From: Lactarius indigo
Taxonomy: Eukaryota; Basidiomycota; Agaricomycetes; Russulales; Russulaceae
Direction: 5' to 3'
DNA length: 64,000 nucleotides
Assembly (NCBI GenBank): GCA_025766275.1
Contig: JAFKAC010000002.1
Location: forward strand, 682,001-746,000
Of the stretch, positions 34,766-44,345 are shown piece after piece. The translations under genes were made by a program, and so were the position numbers. Positions within the stretch are counted from its first letter, which is position 1; each line of letters opens with the position of its first letter. The notes beneath the pieces are model-generated. The model made no database searches. It was not told the origin of the DNA and saw only the letters and a program-made list of their open reading frames with translations.

Positions 34766-36546
34766 ATGCCAGTCCCCGTTCAGTCCTTGAATCTGTCATC
34801 ACTAGTGGCCGAATACTCTCAGCCACGAATCGTTTCCACGGACGTTGTCAAAGTGTAAGTTCGGGCCCGGGTTTGGTGATGCCGTGCCAGTAGTGGCTCA
34901 CCTTATTGTTCCCGCAGAGCTGCTCCTCTTGTGCGCCTGGCCTCATTCTCAGGCTGTTTTCCACTCGACCAATGTACCCCACAATTTTTGCAGCTCTTCG
35001 GCCCTCTATTCAACTGGGCTTTGTACGGCGTTCTCTGCGTCCAGATTTGTACGAGGCTGTCCCTCGAAACATCAGCTTATTCCACTTACCCACGTCCAGA
35101 CGTATATAGCTGCAATTTTCCGGATGACAAACGATCTGTACAGTTTTTAGGTTGGTCTTCGACACTATCCAGACATTCTTTAACGTCAAGGTGTCCTCTG
35201 AGCAGCTTATTTTGTCTTCCTGCTGGAGACCGTCCAAACTGCACTGACTGGCGCCGATATCTACCATTGGTTTGTTGATGGATTTGGCGATGTAGAGCGC
35301 CTCGCGCATTCCCATTTCTCCTCTATAAATTCCCCCATCATGAGAGCAATTATTTCGCCCATCGTTCAAGGATACTTCTGTTACCGAATTTGGGTACTGA
35401 ACAAACGGTTGTCGTGGATCTGTTGGGTCATCACTGTCGTATGTATGCCCTCCCCGCATTCTTCGGGCTCCTAACATTTTCCTAAATACAGATCGCGGTG
35501 ACTCAAGCAGCCGCAGGGATGTGGCTGGGAGTCGAAGTCAGTACTATACACCCTTTTACCGAAACGTCTTGGCTTACATGGCATTTAGTCGTACATTGTT
35601 GGAAGATATGCGATTCCCAAGACCGCGGTATATGTACACACACTCATTTAAGTCGAAGTGGCCATACCATCTCATACATTGCCGCGCTACTAGTTATGGT
35701 CAATACCGAGTGCCCTGGCGGACATTCTGATCGCCGTGGCGATGACGCTGCTGGTACGACATCACCCTATTACCCTTTGACTACCCCGACAGAGATTTTT
35801 TCGGACAGCTAAGAAGTGCGAGTGGAAAATTCTCCAACTTCGTATTAATTCGTGTGGTACGACTTACTATCGAGACAAACACACTTACTGGTACCCATCT
35901 CTCGGAACACCCACCAGTATGCGCATCATGATCTAACTTGTTGTTTAGCCAGCTTGGCCATCACGACCCTCGTACTTTATGCTGCCTTTCCCGTGAGCTG
36001 GACCGAGATAAGCTACGACCCATCCTCTGACGCGATCACATTATTCCCAGGATCAGGTATATTATATGTACTTGTATGTTCTCTTGTCGCTGTGCTCATG
36101 TCCGCCGGCTAATGTGAGCAAAAAGGACTAAGGTCATTGGGAAAGTGTGAGCGACACATTATCATAATGCACCACGTTCGAGCCAAAACTCTGACACATA
36201 TCTCAGGTATTCTAACACGCTCTTAGTGAGCCTCAACAATCGCATCTACTTCCGCGAACATAAACCACCCGGACATGGCGATAGCGCTTACCTCACAGTC
36301 TCCAACCGAGTTCGCGCCACCGCACTTTCATCCGGGTCGCCCTGTTTCGCCATACCTGAGTCACAGTCGCGAACATCAAGAGGTGACAATCCCCAGCTCT
36401 GCACCATTTCCCTGACGGTGGGGCTAGATGAGGGAAAAGGCGAGACTATTCGCCGGTCTCCGGTAAGTACAAGTTACAGCTGTTATCAACATTTCTGAAT
36501 GTCCCGGTCCACTATCCAGTCCCTCCCGCCATCTGCTTCCAGATGA
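34766..36546 (+). CDS. DUF6534-like seven-TM membrane protein, copy 8
   Basis: Exons: first exon ending 34854, then 34918-34930, 34994-35048, 35100-35150, 35206-35438, 35492-35536, 35589-35633, 35694-35753, 35809-35890, 35949-35992, 36051-36073, 36126-36146, 36207-36462, 36520-36546. The family start codon is GTG here (34805). An in-frame ATG 13 codons upstream (34766) keeps the frame open and lies 54 bp after the TATA box, so I start there: 347 aa (334 from the GTG). The membrane region is intact. A one-base shift in the last exon gives a short end (SLPPSASR-stop, 36544-36546); the longer tail frame continues out of phase to about 36605. It may be a gene in early decay. Confidence 0.72.
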
Positions 36547-37560
36547 CCCCGAGTGTGTGGTCGACACATTACCCCCCTCTGAGTCTCATGGTCGGTATGA
36601 TTAGATGAACATATTATGATGAAATGTGGGTGGGACCATTGTATGGGAGCTTTGAAGTCTCCACTGCTTCGGGAGCAGATATTATAGACCCATGTCCCCA
36701 AAGTTTTCGTCTTCACATGATTCATGCGCGGTAGCTGTGCGAGATTCAAGCACTCGGCCTTTAGTTCCTATCGCGACCAGCCCGATCTCTGCTGCGAGCT
36801 ATTTCCTTCATCGTCCGCTGCGCCCGCGCTTTCTGAATGACCGGTCGATTACCAACCACGACACTACTCGTCCGTGGAGTCTCCGGGGAGTGTCAAAGTC
36901 ACTCGAGGGTAAATATGCCCCAATGGTCTACTGGGCGCTCCTTCCTTAACCCTAGATGCCAGTGGGTGCTGCGAGCTCGCTGGGTTCCGTAGCATGTCTC
37001 ATCAACGCTCACCACTTATCTGTGTCCCACAACTAGTCCCACTGGGATTGTTGGTGGAAATAGGAGCCTATTTCGGAAAAGGTAATTTTTTTTAACTGGG
37101 GATGATACGAGGTACCAGCAGTCGGAACACTGTTTGGGTTTGGTTAACCGAGAGGGAGGGCATGAGCTCGGGATCAAGCGCGTTTCCGGTTCGGTCCGGT
37201 TAATCAGTCCGGTTCCGACCCGGTCACCGCAGAGTCGGGGTGTAGGCCGTCGTTTCTCTCCTCCGACCTCAACTACAATGTCGACAATAGTTCCATTCGC
37301 CCGAAAACCTACTCCAGAGTTGCGAGATACGTACATCTCCAGGTCCGAGTTTTGATGACCCTCGTTTCAAAGTGCCAGCCCTGCCCTCAGCCCTTCCCCG
37401 CCATTTTATCAATGGAAACATCACCGGTAATTACCAGGTAGTCCGCTTGCAGGCAACTCGCCCAAAGGGGCGCACCCAATAGCGTTAACTCAAGCAATGA
37501 AGGTGAAAACGGAATCACAGATGAACTTGTAACCGGCATTGACCGGTTCGGGGTACAGCG
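36547..37560. other. right edge of the array
   Basis: The last copy of the shared 3' blocks lies at about 36760-36940 (GATCTCTGCTGCGAGC, GTGTCAAAGTCACTCGAGG) and 37015-37045 (CCCACAACTAGTCCCACTGG). Array homology ends near 37050. No gene is supported. Confidence 0.5.
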
Positions 37561-38400
37561 GTGCGTGATCAGTCTCGCCCTCAAAGTGCAGGGGTCCGCA
37601 GCTCACCACAGCCACGGCAATTAATCATAGATCAAGCTCTACCGAGGACGCGAGGATCACTCATGCCTGCTCTAATGAACCGAGATTGGTGGGAGTTCGC
37701 CAGGAGGTGGAGAGCAGGTGCCAATGGTCGATTATACGTCATCTCTCCCGGTGGCCAGGCAGATACCGGCACCGACGGGAGTGTTGGGAGACTTAGAACA
37801 TGAGACAGTATAAAAGCTAGGTCGAAAATAGAAGACTGATGGATTCGCAAACTCGCGCGTTTGGACATCTCTGTGGGCATAACTGTCGAATTATCTGCTC
37901 TCACCGAGGAACGGCCTGAAGAAATTGAAGAATAGCGCGCAATACGTGCGCTTCTTGCTGGTGCAGAAGGAGACGACGGTAATAAGGGATACACGGTCGA
38001 CGTCATTCTGCTCACAGATGGTGCTACTGCACGCCATGGTCCTACGGAAGATGACGCCTTCAAGTAGGACGGCGGCGAACTTCCCAAGAAGCCACTCTCG
38101 ACTATGAGCGCATATCCTTGCACAGTTTATAATGGCACTGCTGCGCAGGATGGGCTGGGAACCCGAAGAACTTGAACCTGCCAGCAGGAACGAGAAACGC
38201 CGATTCGTCAAGCCCTGGCTACCTCCCTCATGAATTACGTTGCCTAGCACCAGCGCTGGAGAACATGAGGTGTTTGATGACGGCAGCGCCGGAAGGGACA
38301 AGTTTTCACATCCTAGCTGCAAATATATCCCACTGTTACGCAGGGACTCAGACAGCTCATCGTCTCTCTCGCAACCCCCGTCGAACCATGGTTCTAAGAA
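37561..38400 (+). pseudogene. broken hypothetical gene
   Basis: Protein-like sequence runs in one frame from 37561 (DWWEFARRWRAGANGRLYVI..., DISVGITVELSALTEERPEE, GYTVDVILLTDGATARHGP, STMSAYPCTVYNGTAAQDG). It is interrupted by TGA at 37801, TAG at 37933 and TAG at 38065. After about 38160 it continues one frame over (NLPAGTRNADSSSPGYLPHE, GTSFHILAANISHCYAGTQT). Codon choice and composition look like former coding sequence. Family unknown; it may once have been joined to the OB-fold-like gene downstream. Confidence 0.45.
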
Positions 38401-38698
38401 GCCATCGCCGTCAGAAAGAGAGAGGACGGGCCAGAACCAACTCCGAGAGCGTAATCGTGAGTGGGATCAGGAGTGGGATCGGGGTGGGCAAAGTAGTGAT
38501 CGTAGAACTGAGCGGGACAGGGATCATGATGGACAGAGATAACGTTCGCCGCAATAGAATGTTCAAGACCCACCCTGATCCCCGTGGTTGATGTCGTTTT
38601 CACCCTTACAGTAACTCTGAGGTGCCTTGTAAATTCCTAAATTCTTCGGCGGGCGGCTGAGTCATAGTTTCACGGCTTGGCTTCAACACCTGATACCG

Positions 38699-39847
38699 AT
38701 GAAATACGTCGTATTTCTTGGAGCTCCCTCCCCCTCGAGTACGAGTACATATAATGATGAGGATAGGACATCCTATCAATGGCACACAGTCATTGGCGCC
38801 CCTAGTACCCCTGATCTATCTCAATTGTCAAAGAAAATGAGCCTCGAGCTTATCCCGATGTATCCTTCCTCTGCGCTTGACACTGCTAGTAGACGCATTT
38901 CTGCTATGTACGAAAACATCATATTTGGGGACGAAGATGAAGATGAAGGGGACACTCAGGTAATTGAAGACGACTTGACCCGCGACTTGAGGGGTATGGC
39001 GATCGTTCCCGTATCTACAACCGACCCTGAAACTGACTATACGATCCTCAGATCGTACGACCTGGGTCGCGACAACCCAACCCGAAGGCAGGAGCGAATT
39101 CGCGAGCAGACCACCGTTGGATGCTTCGACTTCGCGTATGCAATCACAGTTGCAGGATCTCGAGACTCAAGACAGCTATTACTACTCTGATACCTCATCG
39201 ATTGCACGGTTTCCAGAGTTCCAATTCTCACTTAGCGCCTTATCGGTGCTGGCCTCGGCAAATGGGAATGTGTGCCTACTCCTAACAGTGCTCGAAGTTG
39301 ATGGGCCCGACGATGTGACCGTTCGTCGGGGACCAGATACAGGGCGCGTCATCTCGGTGTTACGTCTCATCCTCGGTGACGAAACGAGCACTATATGCAA
39401 GCTCACCGCATGGCGAGAAGTCGCAGAAACGTGGGGTGGCGCGACACAAGCAGTGGGTATGCGCCGCGGCGATGTGGTTTATTTTGAGAGTGCGCCTGGT
39501 TGTACTACCTTCCGAAGATGCAGCTGACTGATTTGGACTTGACGATTGGGTATGCTGCGTTTAAATTTGTAGACGTATTGGCTACTACCACAGCAAGAGA
39601 CGACGGCGTCGCGCCGACCCTGGCCCTCACCGCGTCACCGAACCTCCGGTCGCGCGCGGAGATCTGTTACCGCACGATGCCACGCACCTCCGTTCCAGCA
39701 GACCTGCGCTTGCGGCCGGACTTGCGTCTCGGAACAAGCGACGCTGCCGTGCGCCGCGTCGCAGCTGTCGTCACATGGTTCGAACGGATGGCAGGTCTCA
39801 GCTTTGGCATTCAGGGGGTCCAGGCTGGAAGCTCGACGAACCAATGA
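38699..39847 (+). pseudogene. OB-fold-like hypothetical gene with two frame breaks
   Basis: Three consecutive frames carry one apparent protein: 38699 to ~39118 (acidic FGDEDEDEGDTQVIEDD, then RREQ/REQTTV), ~39118-39500 (SARFPEFQF-like SIARFPEFQFSLSALSVLAS, then VISVLRLILGDETSTICKLT, GMRRGDVVYFES) and 39500-39847 (LDLTIGYAAFKFVDVL, LTASPNLRSRAEICYRTMP, RPDLRLG). The first break looks like one extra G at about 39118-39120; the second is either a short intron or an indel near 39480-39500. The beta-strand pattern of the middle part resembles an OB-fold nucleic-acid-binding domain, which is an inference. It may be a pseudogene or a gene with sequence errors. Confidence 0.45.
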
Positions 39848-40175
39848 GACCGGCGTTCATGATCCATTATGGAGGTGGCGGCCACGTGTCGCTCGTGACG
39901 GGATGAGGCTGTCCTCCGAAACCTCGATCACTCGCCGGTGCCGCTTTGGCGAGCCAGGCCTCCAGCCTCCATTAGGTCGTGACAATGCAACGTCCACATC
40001 ATGGTCACGTCCTCACGAGGCAGCCCACGCTTAATGCTCGCGGCCGCTGCCACGAGCTATATAGGCGACCTAACGCCCCCGTGCCCTTCCCCCCCAGCAC
40101 AATATAAGTAAGACCTGCCTGTCGCGGTGCGGCGTCTGCGTTTTCGTTTCCAGAAATTTCTTCCTCTGCCACGCG
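39848..40175. other. intergenic, upstream of the proline-rich gene
   Basis: GC-rich. It includes an AATATAAGTAAG motif at about 40100-40111 that could serve as a TATA element for the gene starting at 40176. Confidence 0.4.
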
Positions 40176-40793
40176 ATGCGTGTTTCTGCTCCCCGCCTCG
40201 GCCAGCTCGTCCACCTTCTCTCAATAAACCCTGCCGCTACATTTATGCACAAAACCATGTTCGCAGTTCTGCGCCGCCGACAAGAATCCTTCGACAGTCG
40301 CACCGTATTGCCCTCCCCCACCAGTCCCGACGCCGATGCCAAGTTCGACGTTGAGACAGTTCCGGACGACAGGACCCTCGTAGGGTCCGAGTCCAGACGC
40401 AACTCGACTCCCCCCGACGAAGTAGATCTAATATCATTCAGCGATGTGCGTGAGGACGAGGTGCGCCTTAAGAGCCAGAACCCAGCGGGAGATCAGTTCT
40501 TTCCCTCGAAGCACCCTGGAAAATCGGCGCTACACCCTATCATTTATCCTCTCCCCACTGCCGAGGACCTTCTCGCACACGTACAGGCACCACCGCCCCC
40601 GACCAGTGACACCCCTGGCCCCGACCCCATTACCCCACTATTCTATATTCCTCGGGCTCTGTCTCCTCCTCCTACACACTACAAACGAAAGCGCGCACGC
40701 ATCATTCCAAGCACCGATCACGACATCGATCCAGACCAGACGTCTGTTAGGTGGGTCCGCTTCCTCCCTTGCCGCAGGCAGAAAAGATACTGA
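40176..40793 (+). CDS. hypothetical proline-rich basic-tailed protein
   Basis: 205 aa, single exon. The N-terminal ~30 residues are moderately hydrophobic (a start at 40246, MHKTMFAVLRRRQ, is also possible). The middle is acidic with EVDLISFSDVRED. It is followed by a proline-rich stretch (HVQAPPPPTSDTPGPDPITP), PRALSPPPTHYKRKRARI and a basic end. Composition and reading frame look genuine and a possible TATA element lies ~70 bp upstream. I recognise no domain; it is probably an unstructured basidiomycete protein. Confidence 0.5.
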   Translation: MRVSAPRLGQLVHLLSINPAATFMHKTMFAVLRRRQESFDSRTVLPSPTSPDADAKFDVETVPDDRTLVGSESRRNSTPPDEVDLISFSDVREDEVRLKSQNPAGDQFFPSKHPGKSALHPIIYPLPTAEDLLAHVQAPPPPTSDTPGPDPITPLFYIPRALSPPPTHYKRKRARIIPSTDHDIDPDQTSVRWVRFLPCRRQKRY

Positions 40794-42139
40794 AAACCCA
40801 CGTGTAGACTGCACATCGATCCACACGCACCATTGCGATTCCCATTCTGACGATAACTTACTTACGATCGCCGACTCTTAGACCTGTAATATATTGTCTA
40901 TCTAATATGTACTGTACACTATCCCCATCTTACAATAATCATAATAGAAAAATTGCAGTTTGTGTATGCTCGTTCGCGTCTTCTCGTCGCGCTGTTTTCA
41001 TTCGCGGGTATTTCGGAGCTACATCAGAGCAGGTCATTGCTCTTGCTTCTCGAGCCACCACCAATTGATGCGGCCGAGTCCGAGACACATTGACCGAAAT
41101 GAACGCGAGGAGTGAGACTAGCACATAGGGAAATCAAGATACCCAAAGGAGTCCTGCAGACTCGCACATGGCGATCGAACTGCGTGTCGAGACCGAGGTT
41201 GAGCCGAGAGCTAAATCACAGGCAGAGGTCGCGGGACGCCCCTGTTTTGTAAACCGGCCACAGGAAGGGGGGAAGCCCAGCTCTGTGATCTTTGACGATC
41301 GTCAGTCAGTAGGAACATGACTTTCCCTTGGACTTTCCATGTGACATCGCGCATCACAGTGGGCTTGTGTCTACCCGCCGGGACATAGAGTATCCCTATC
41401 CAGCCGCAGCTTTCGGAGAATAACTAGCCGTCAGCCCATCACTGCGCTAACAAGCGTTGGAGATACAAAGCGAGGATGCTGCGTGCACGCCAGTGGGTCA
41501 AATGATAATCTAAGTCGCTTCCTCGCCCCGTCCCGCTTCCATGGCGTAAGAGGAGCGACGACGATCGGCATGATCTCTACCGCCTTGGGTCCCCGGGCCA
41601 CTAGGTAACACTGCTGTTGAGAAACAACCGAAAACACTACGTATCACGTTTTCCGACTAGAAGACATCACTTCCGAAGATTTCGTGCACAGCCTCAATGC
41701 TTTCTGCCTCGATCGTCAGCTGAAGCACGAGTTCGGTCGGCTCTCGGGCATATGTCTCAGGGGTCAACCGGTCAACGGCGCTGTTTCAAAGCAACGCCAT
41801 GGAGCTAGAAAGACAAGCAAAGGCCGAGAGTCGAGGATCTGGGAAAGTAGAGAACGAAAATACCGGCGACGACAGATCGAACGGGTCCCATCTAGCGCAG
41901 CCAAGGTGCTGCGGTGGCGTGTTGCGTCCGCCGTCTGACCGTCAGTGAAGCGGCATTGTCCGAGTCCTTGACGGTCACCGACGAACCGCATCGAAGTGAC
42001 TACGCTACTTCATTTGCGCAAATTCCGATCTCGTATGAGTTAACCCGCGTCACCAAGTCCAACGCTGCAGTTTGAACAGCGCAACGCGCTGGCGAGCTAG
42101 CTGCAATAATAAATATGGGCTATTATGCGTTACAGTCAC
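40794..42139. other. 1.3 kb without recognisable gene
   Basis: Short frames only, no family resemblance on either strand. Confidence 0.45.
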
Positions 42140-42549
42140 TGTCACGCATCCGTGACATTTGCGACTTCCAGTCCCCCACGCTCTGTCACAGTTCTTTACC
42201 TTCCCCCACTGCCTGTTCCTTCGTCTGTAGCTATTAAGCGACTCCCTCCCCACTCAATAAACCAGCTTCACCATTTTGTGTCAATTTAATCTTGATCTAA
42301 TCGAGGACACTCGCGGCGTGTTCGCAAGTCAGGGCTTTGCGTTGTTGTTTCAGTCACTGTCGTTCTTGCCGTGTTGGTCGGTGCACTTCCGCTCTTGTTA
42401 TCTCGTCATTCTCTCGCTGTTTCCCCCGCGTTGCACAGCTGCTCGACGGGGTCCCCCGTGTGGTGGTTCTGCCGTGACTGCAACCCCTATTAAAGACCTC
42501 GCAGGACTTGTCTCAAGGACTGTCCCTTGTGGTCAAGCTTGTGGCGACA
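42140..42549 (+). repeat. possible solo LTR
   Basis: It starts with the perfect hairpin TGTCACG-CATC-CGTGACA (42140-42157), has CTATTAAG (about 42231) and an AATAAA signal (about 42257), and could end at GGCGACA (about 42549). There is no coding sequence and no clear target-site duplication, so this is tentative. Confidence 0.3.
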
Positions 42550-42839
42550 ATATATGTGTACCTCGTACTATATCACGGCATACAAACCCTGGTTCAAGAA
42601 ATACAAAAAATGATAAATAGCTGAGCTCAGGTCTAACAGTTATGCGAACTGGGAACAACGGCAAGAGAATAGGAATGTGGCGTATCAAGTCACGTGATGT
42701 AGATGGGGCCATGGACCCGTGTCCATAACTCAGCAGCCCATCAAGTCTCTTTGTGCGGGGTTGGTTGTTAAGCACAAAGTCGTCGTACTTCATGTTGCAG
42801 AGCCTCGAGTTCCGACTCGACCCTCCGAGCTTCAAATGG

Positions 42840-43140
42840 TGTCGCCTCATCCAGGTATGCGCTGTATCTGAAAATGGGCAACCGAACATGTGAGTGCAGG
42901 TGCGAGAGGAGGAGTGGCGAGGATGTACCGTGGAGGGTGAACGGTGACCCAGTGTCTCCCAGTTAGCCGGGGTGACGCTCCACTTGTGTTTCGTAAGTAT
43001 GTCAAGAGTTGTAAAGCGGTGTCGTGAGGTTCCCAAAGGGAACAGCGGCAAACAGAGAGCCGGTGGAAACGCACGATTGAAGGGGCTAGAGATCCGGAGA
43101 ATAGGCACTGAAACGTCGAGAGCCTAGCGGGGTAGCCGAG
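42840..43140 (-). pseudogene. sedolisin propeptide relic 2
   Basis: On the minus strand the stretch KHKWSVTPANWETLG (about 42945-42995) closely matches the relic at 43543-44310 (KHKWSVTQANWKMLG). About 110 bp further upstream (43100-43130) the intron-end sequence CTCGACGTTTCAG matches that of the other relic, where it directly abuts the exon. So this copy carries an inserted or rearranged segment at the splice junction. Nothing downstream of the first propeptide motif remains. Confidence 0.6.
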
Positions 43141-43542
43141 CCTTTATGGTGAAACTAGATGGGGCAGAACTACAGGACTTTATATTGTACTGCATCAGGA
43201 CGCAGTTTTCCAAGGGCGAACCGACGAAGTTGATTACAGTCGTTTCCATATCAATAAGCGCTTTTCAGATATGAGTCAGTCGCTCTTACAGTAAGGGCCG
43301 GGGAGCTGTTGTCGAATACAATAGAGTATGAGATATATACGGTAGTAAGTTACTGTATCATGATACGTGATACCCCAACGAGTTTTCTCCGAGAAGTCCC
43401 TCTTATTCGCCGCTCTCTGATCAACAATCAAGTATTTGACAGAAGTTGTTCCGTCAGAGGCGTGGACGGTAGTCCGAGCACTATTTCCTGCAGTATTTCG
43501 AAGTTGGACGTCCCTATACTCGTGATCTATGAAGCCCAAAAT

Positions 43543-44310
43543 CTACCATCGGAGAGACATGGGTTTCGTAAGACGAACAGGATCCCATCCAGCGATGGCG
43601 GAGAACCCGTCAGTATCGCAACCCGGATTAGAGCTATCTGGTGATGTCGTTTCGTTCTTGAAGGTCGTCGGCTCTCTCCCGACCTCGCCTTCCCCCCTGG
43701 AGCGCTTTCGCGGCGTCTGTTGTTGCATGCACAGGGAATTGAAGTACGTCGTCGGAGCGACAGTTCGCACGTGGGCATGTAGCACCGCGGGGAGCGCATT
43801 GCCAATCGTGCGGAGGATGGCCTCGGTTTCGTTCGTCCCTGTGTGCCTGTACAGCTGAAACGATGCGCGGAGGAGATCGTCGGCTTGAGACACAGGCACG
43901 TTGGTGACCGCCGCCGCGGTGTGCCCTCGAGACGGAGGAGGACGATATGCCATGGTTTTCGAGCCAGGGGTTAATGAGCTCTAGCGTGTCTGAGTGCGGT
44001 TCTACGAGCCGAGCGACCTGCTCCCCAGACAGGCATGCGCCATTTCTGAAACGGATCAGTGGCACTGGTGAGTTACACGCGCGAACAGAGAAGTGGTGTA
44101 CGTGTTTTGGGTGCCTTGGACTGCTGGCTTCATTGAGAGCATCGATCAAGGGGTTCTCGCCGCAAGGCTTAAAAGCGCAATGTGGAGGTCGAGGGTGGTG
44201 CCAGTAAGAGGTTGACCCAGCATCTTCCAGTTGGCTTGGGTGACGCTCCACTTGTGCTTCACTGAAACGTCAAGAGCCCAGCGGGATAGCACTGACATAG
44301 CCTCAGCGGT
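43543..44310 (-). pseudogene. sedolisin (S53 serine protease) relic: propeptide fused to C-terminal end
   Basis: Fragments in three frames follow a Pro-kumamolisin propeptide: KHKWSVTQANWKMLG, LDLHIAL, ENPLIDALNEASSPRHPKH, LSGEQVARLVEPHSDTLELI, ENHGISSSSV, then DDLLRASFQLYRHTGTNETE and LHAHVRTVAPTTYFNSL. Frame changes occur near 44170 and 43960. After about 25 residues of unrelated basic sequence comes NPGCDTDGFSAIAGWDPV, which in sedolisins is the very end of the mature protease. The whole catalytic core (Ser-Glu-Asp triad) is missing, so no active enzyme can be made. Confidence 0.75.
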
Positions 44311-44345
44311 GAACCGCGGGACCTTATATGTATCCGTAGTCAAGC

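Noticed and set aside
8176..36546. idea that single long frames inside each array unit (for example 31248-31949) are the genes
   Set aside because: These frames cross intron sequence and lose the family motifs; the phase-consistent multi-exon models explain all conserved segments.
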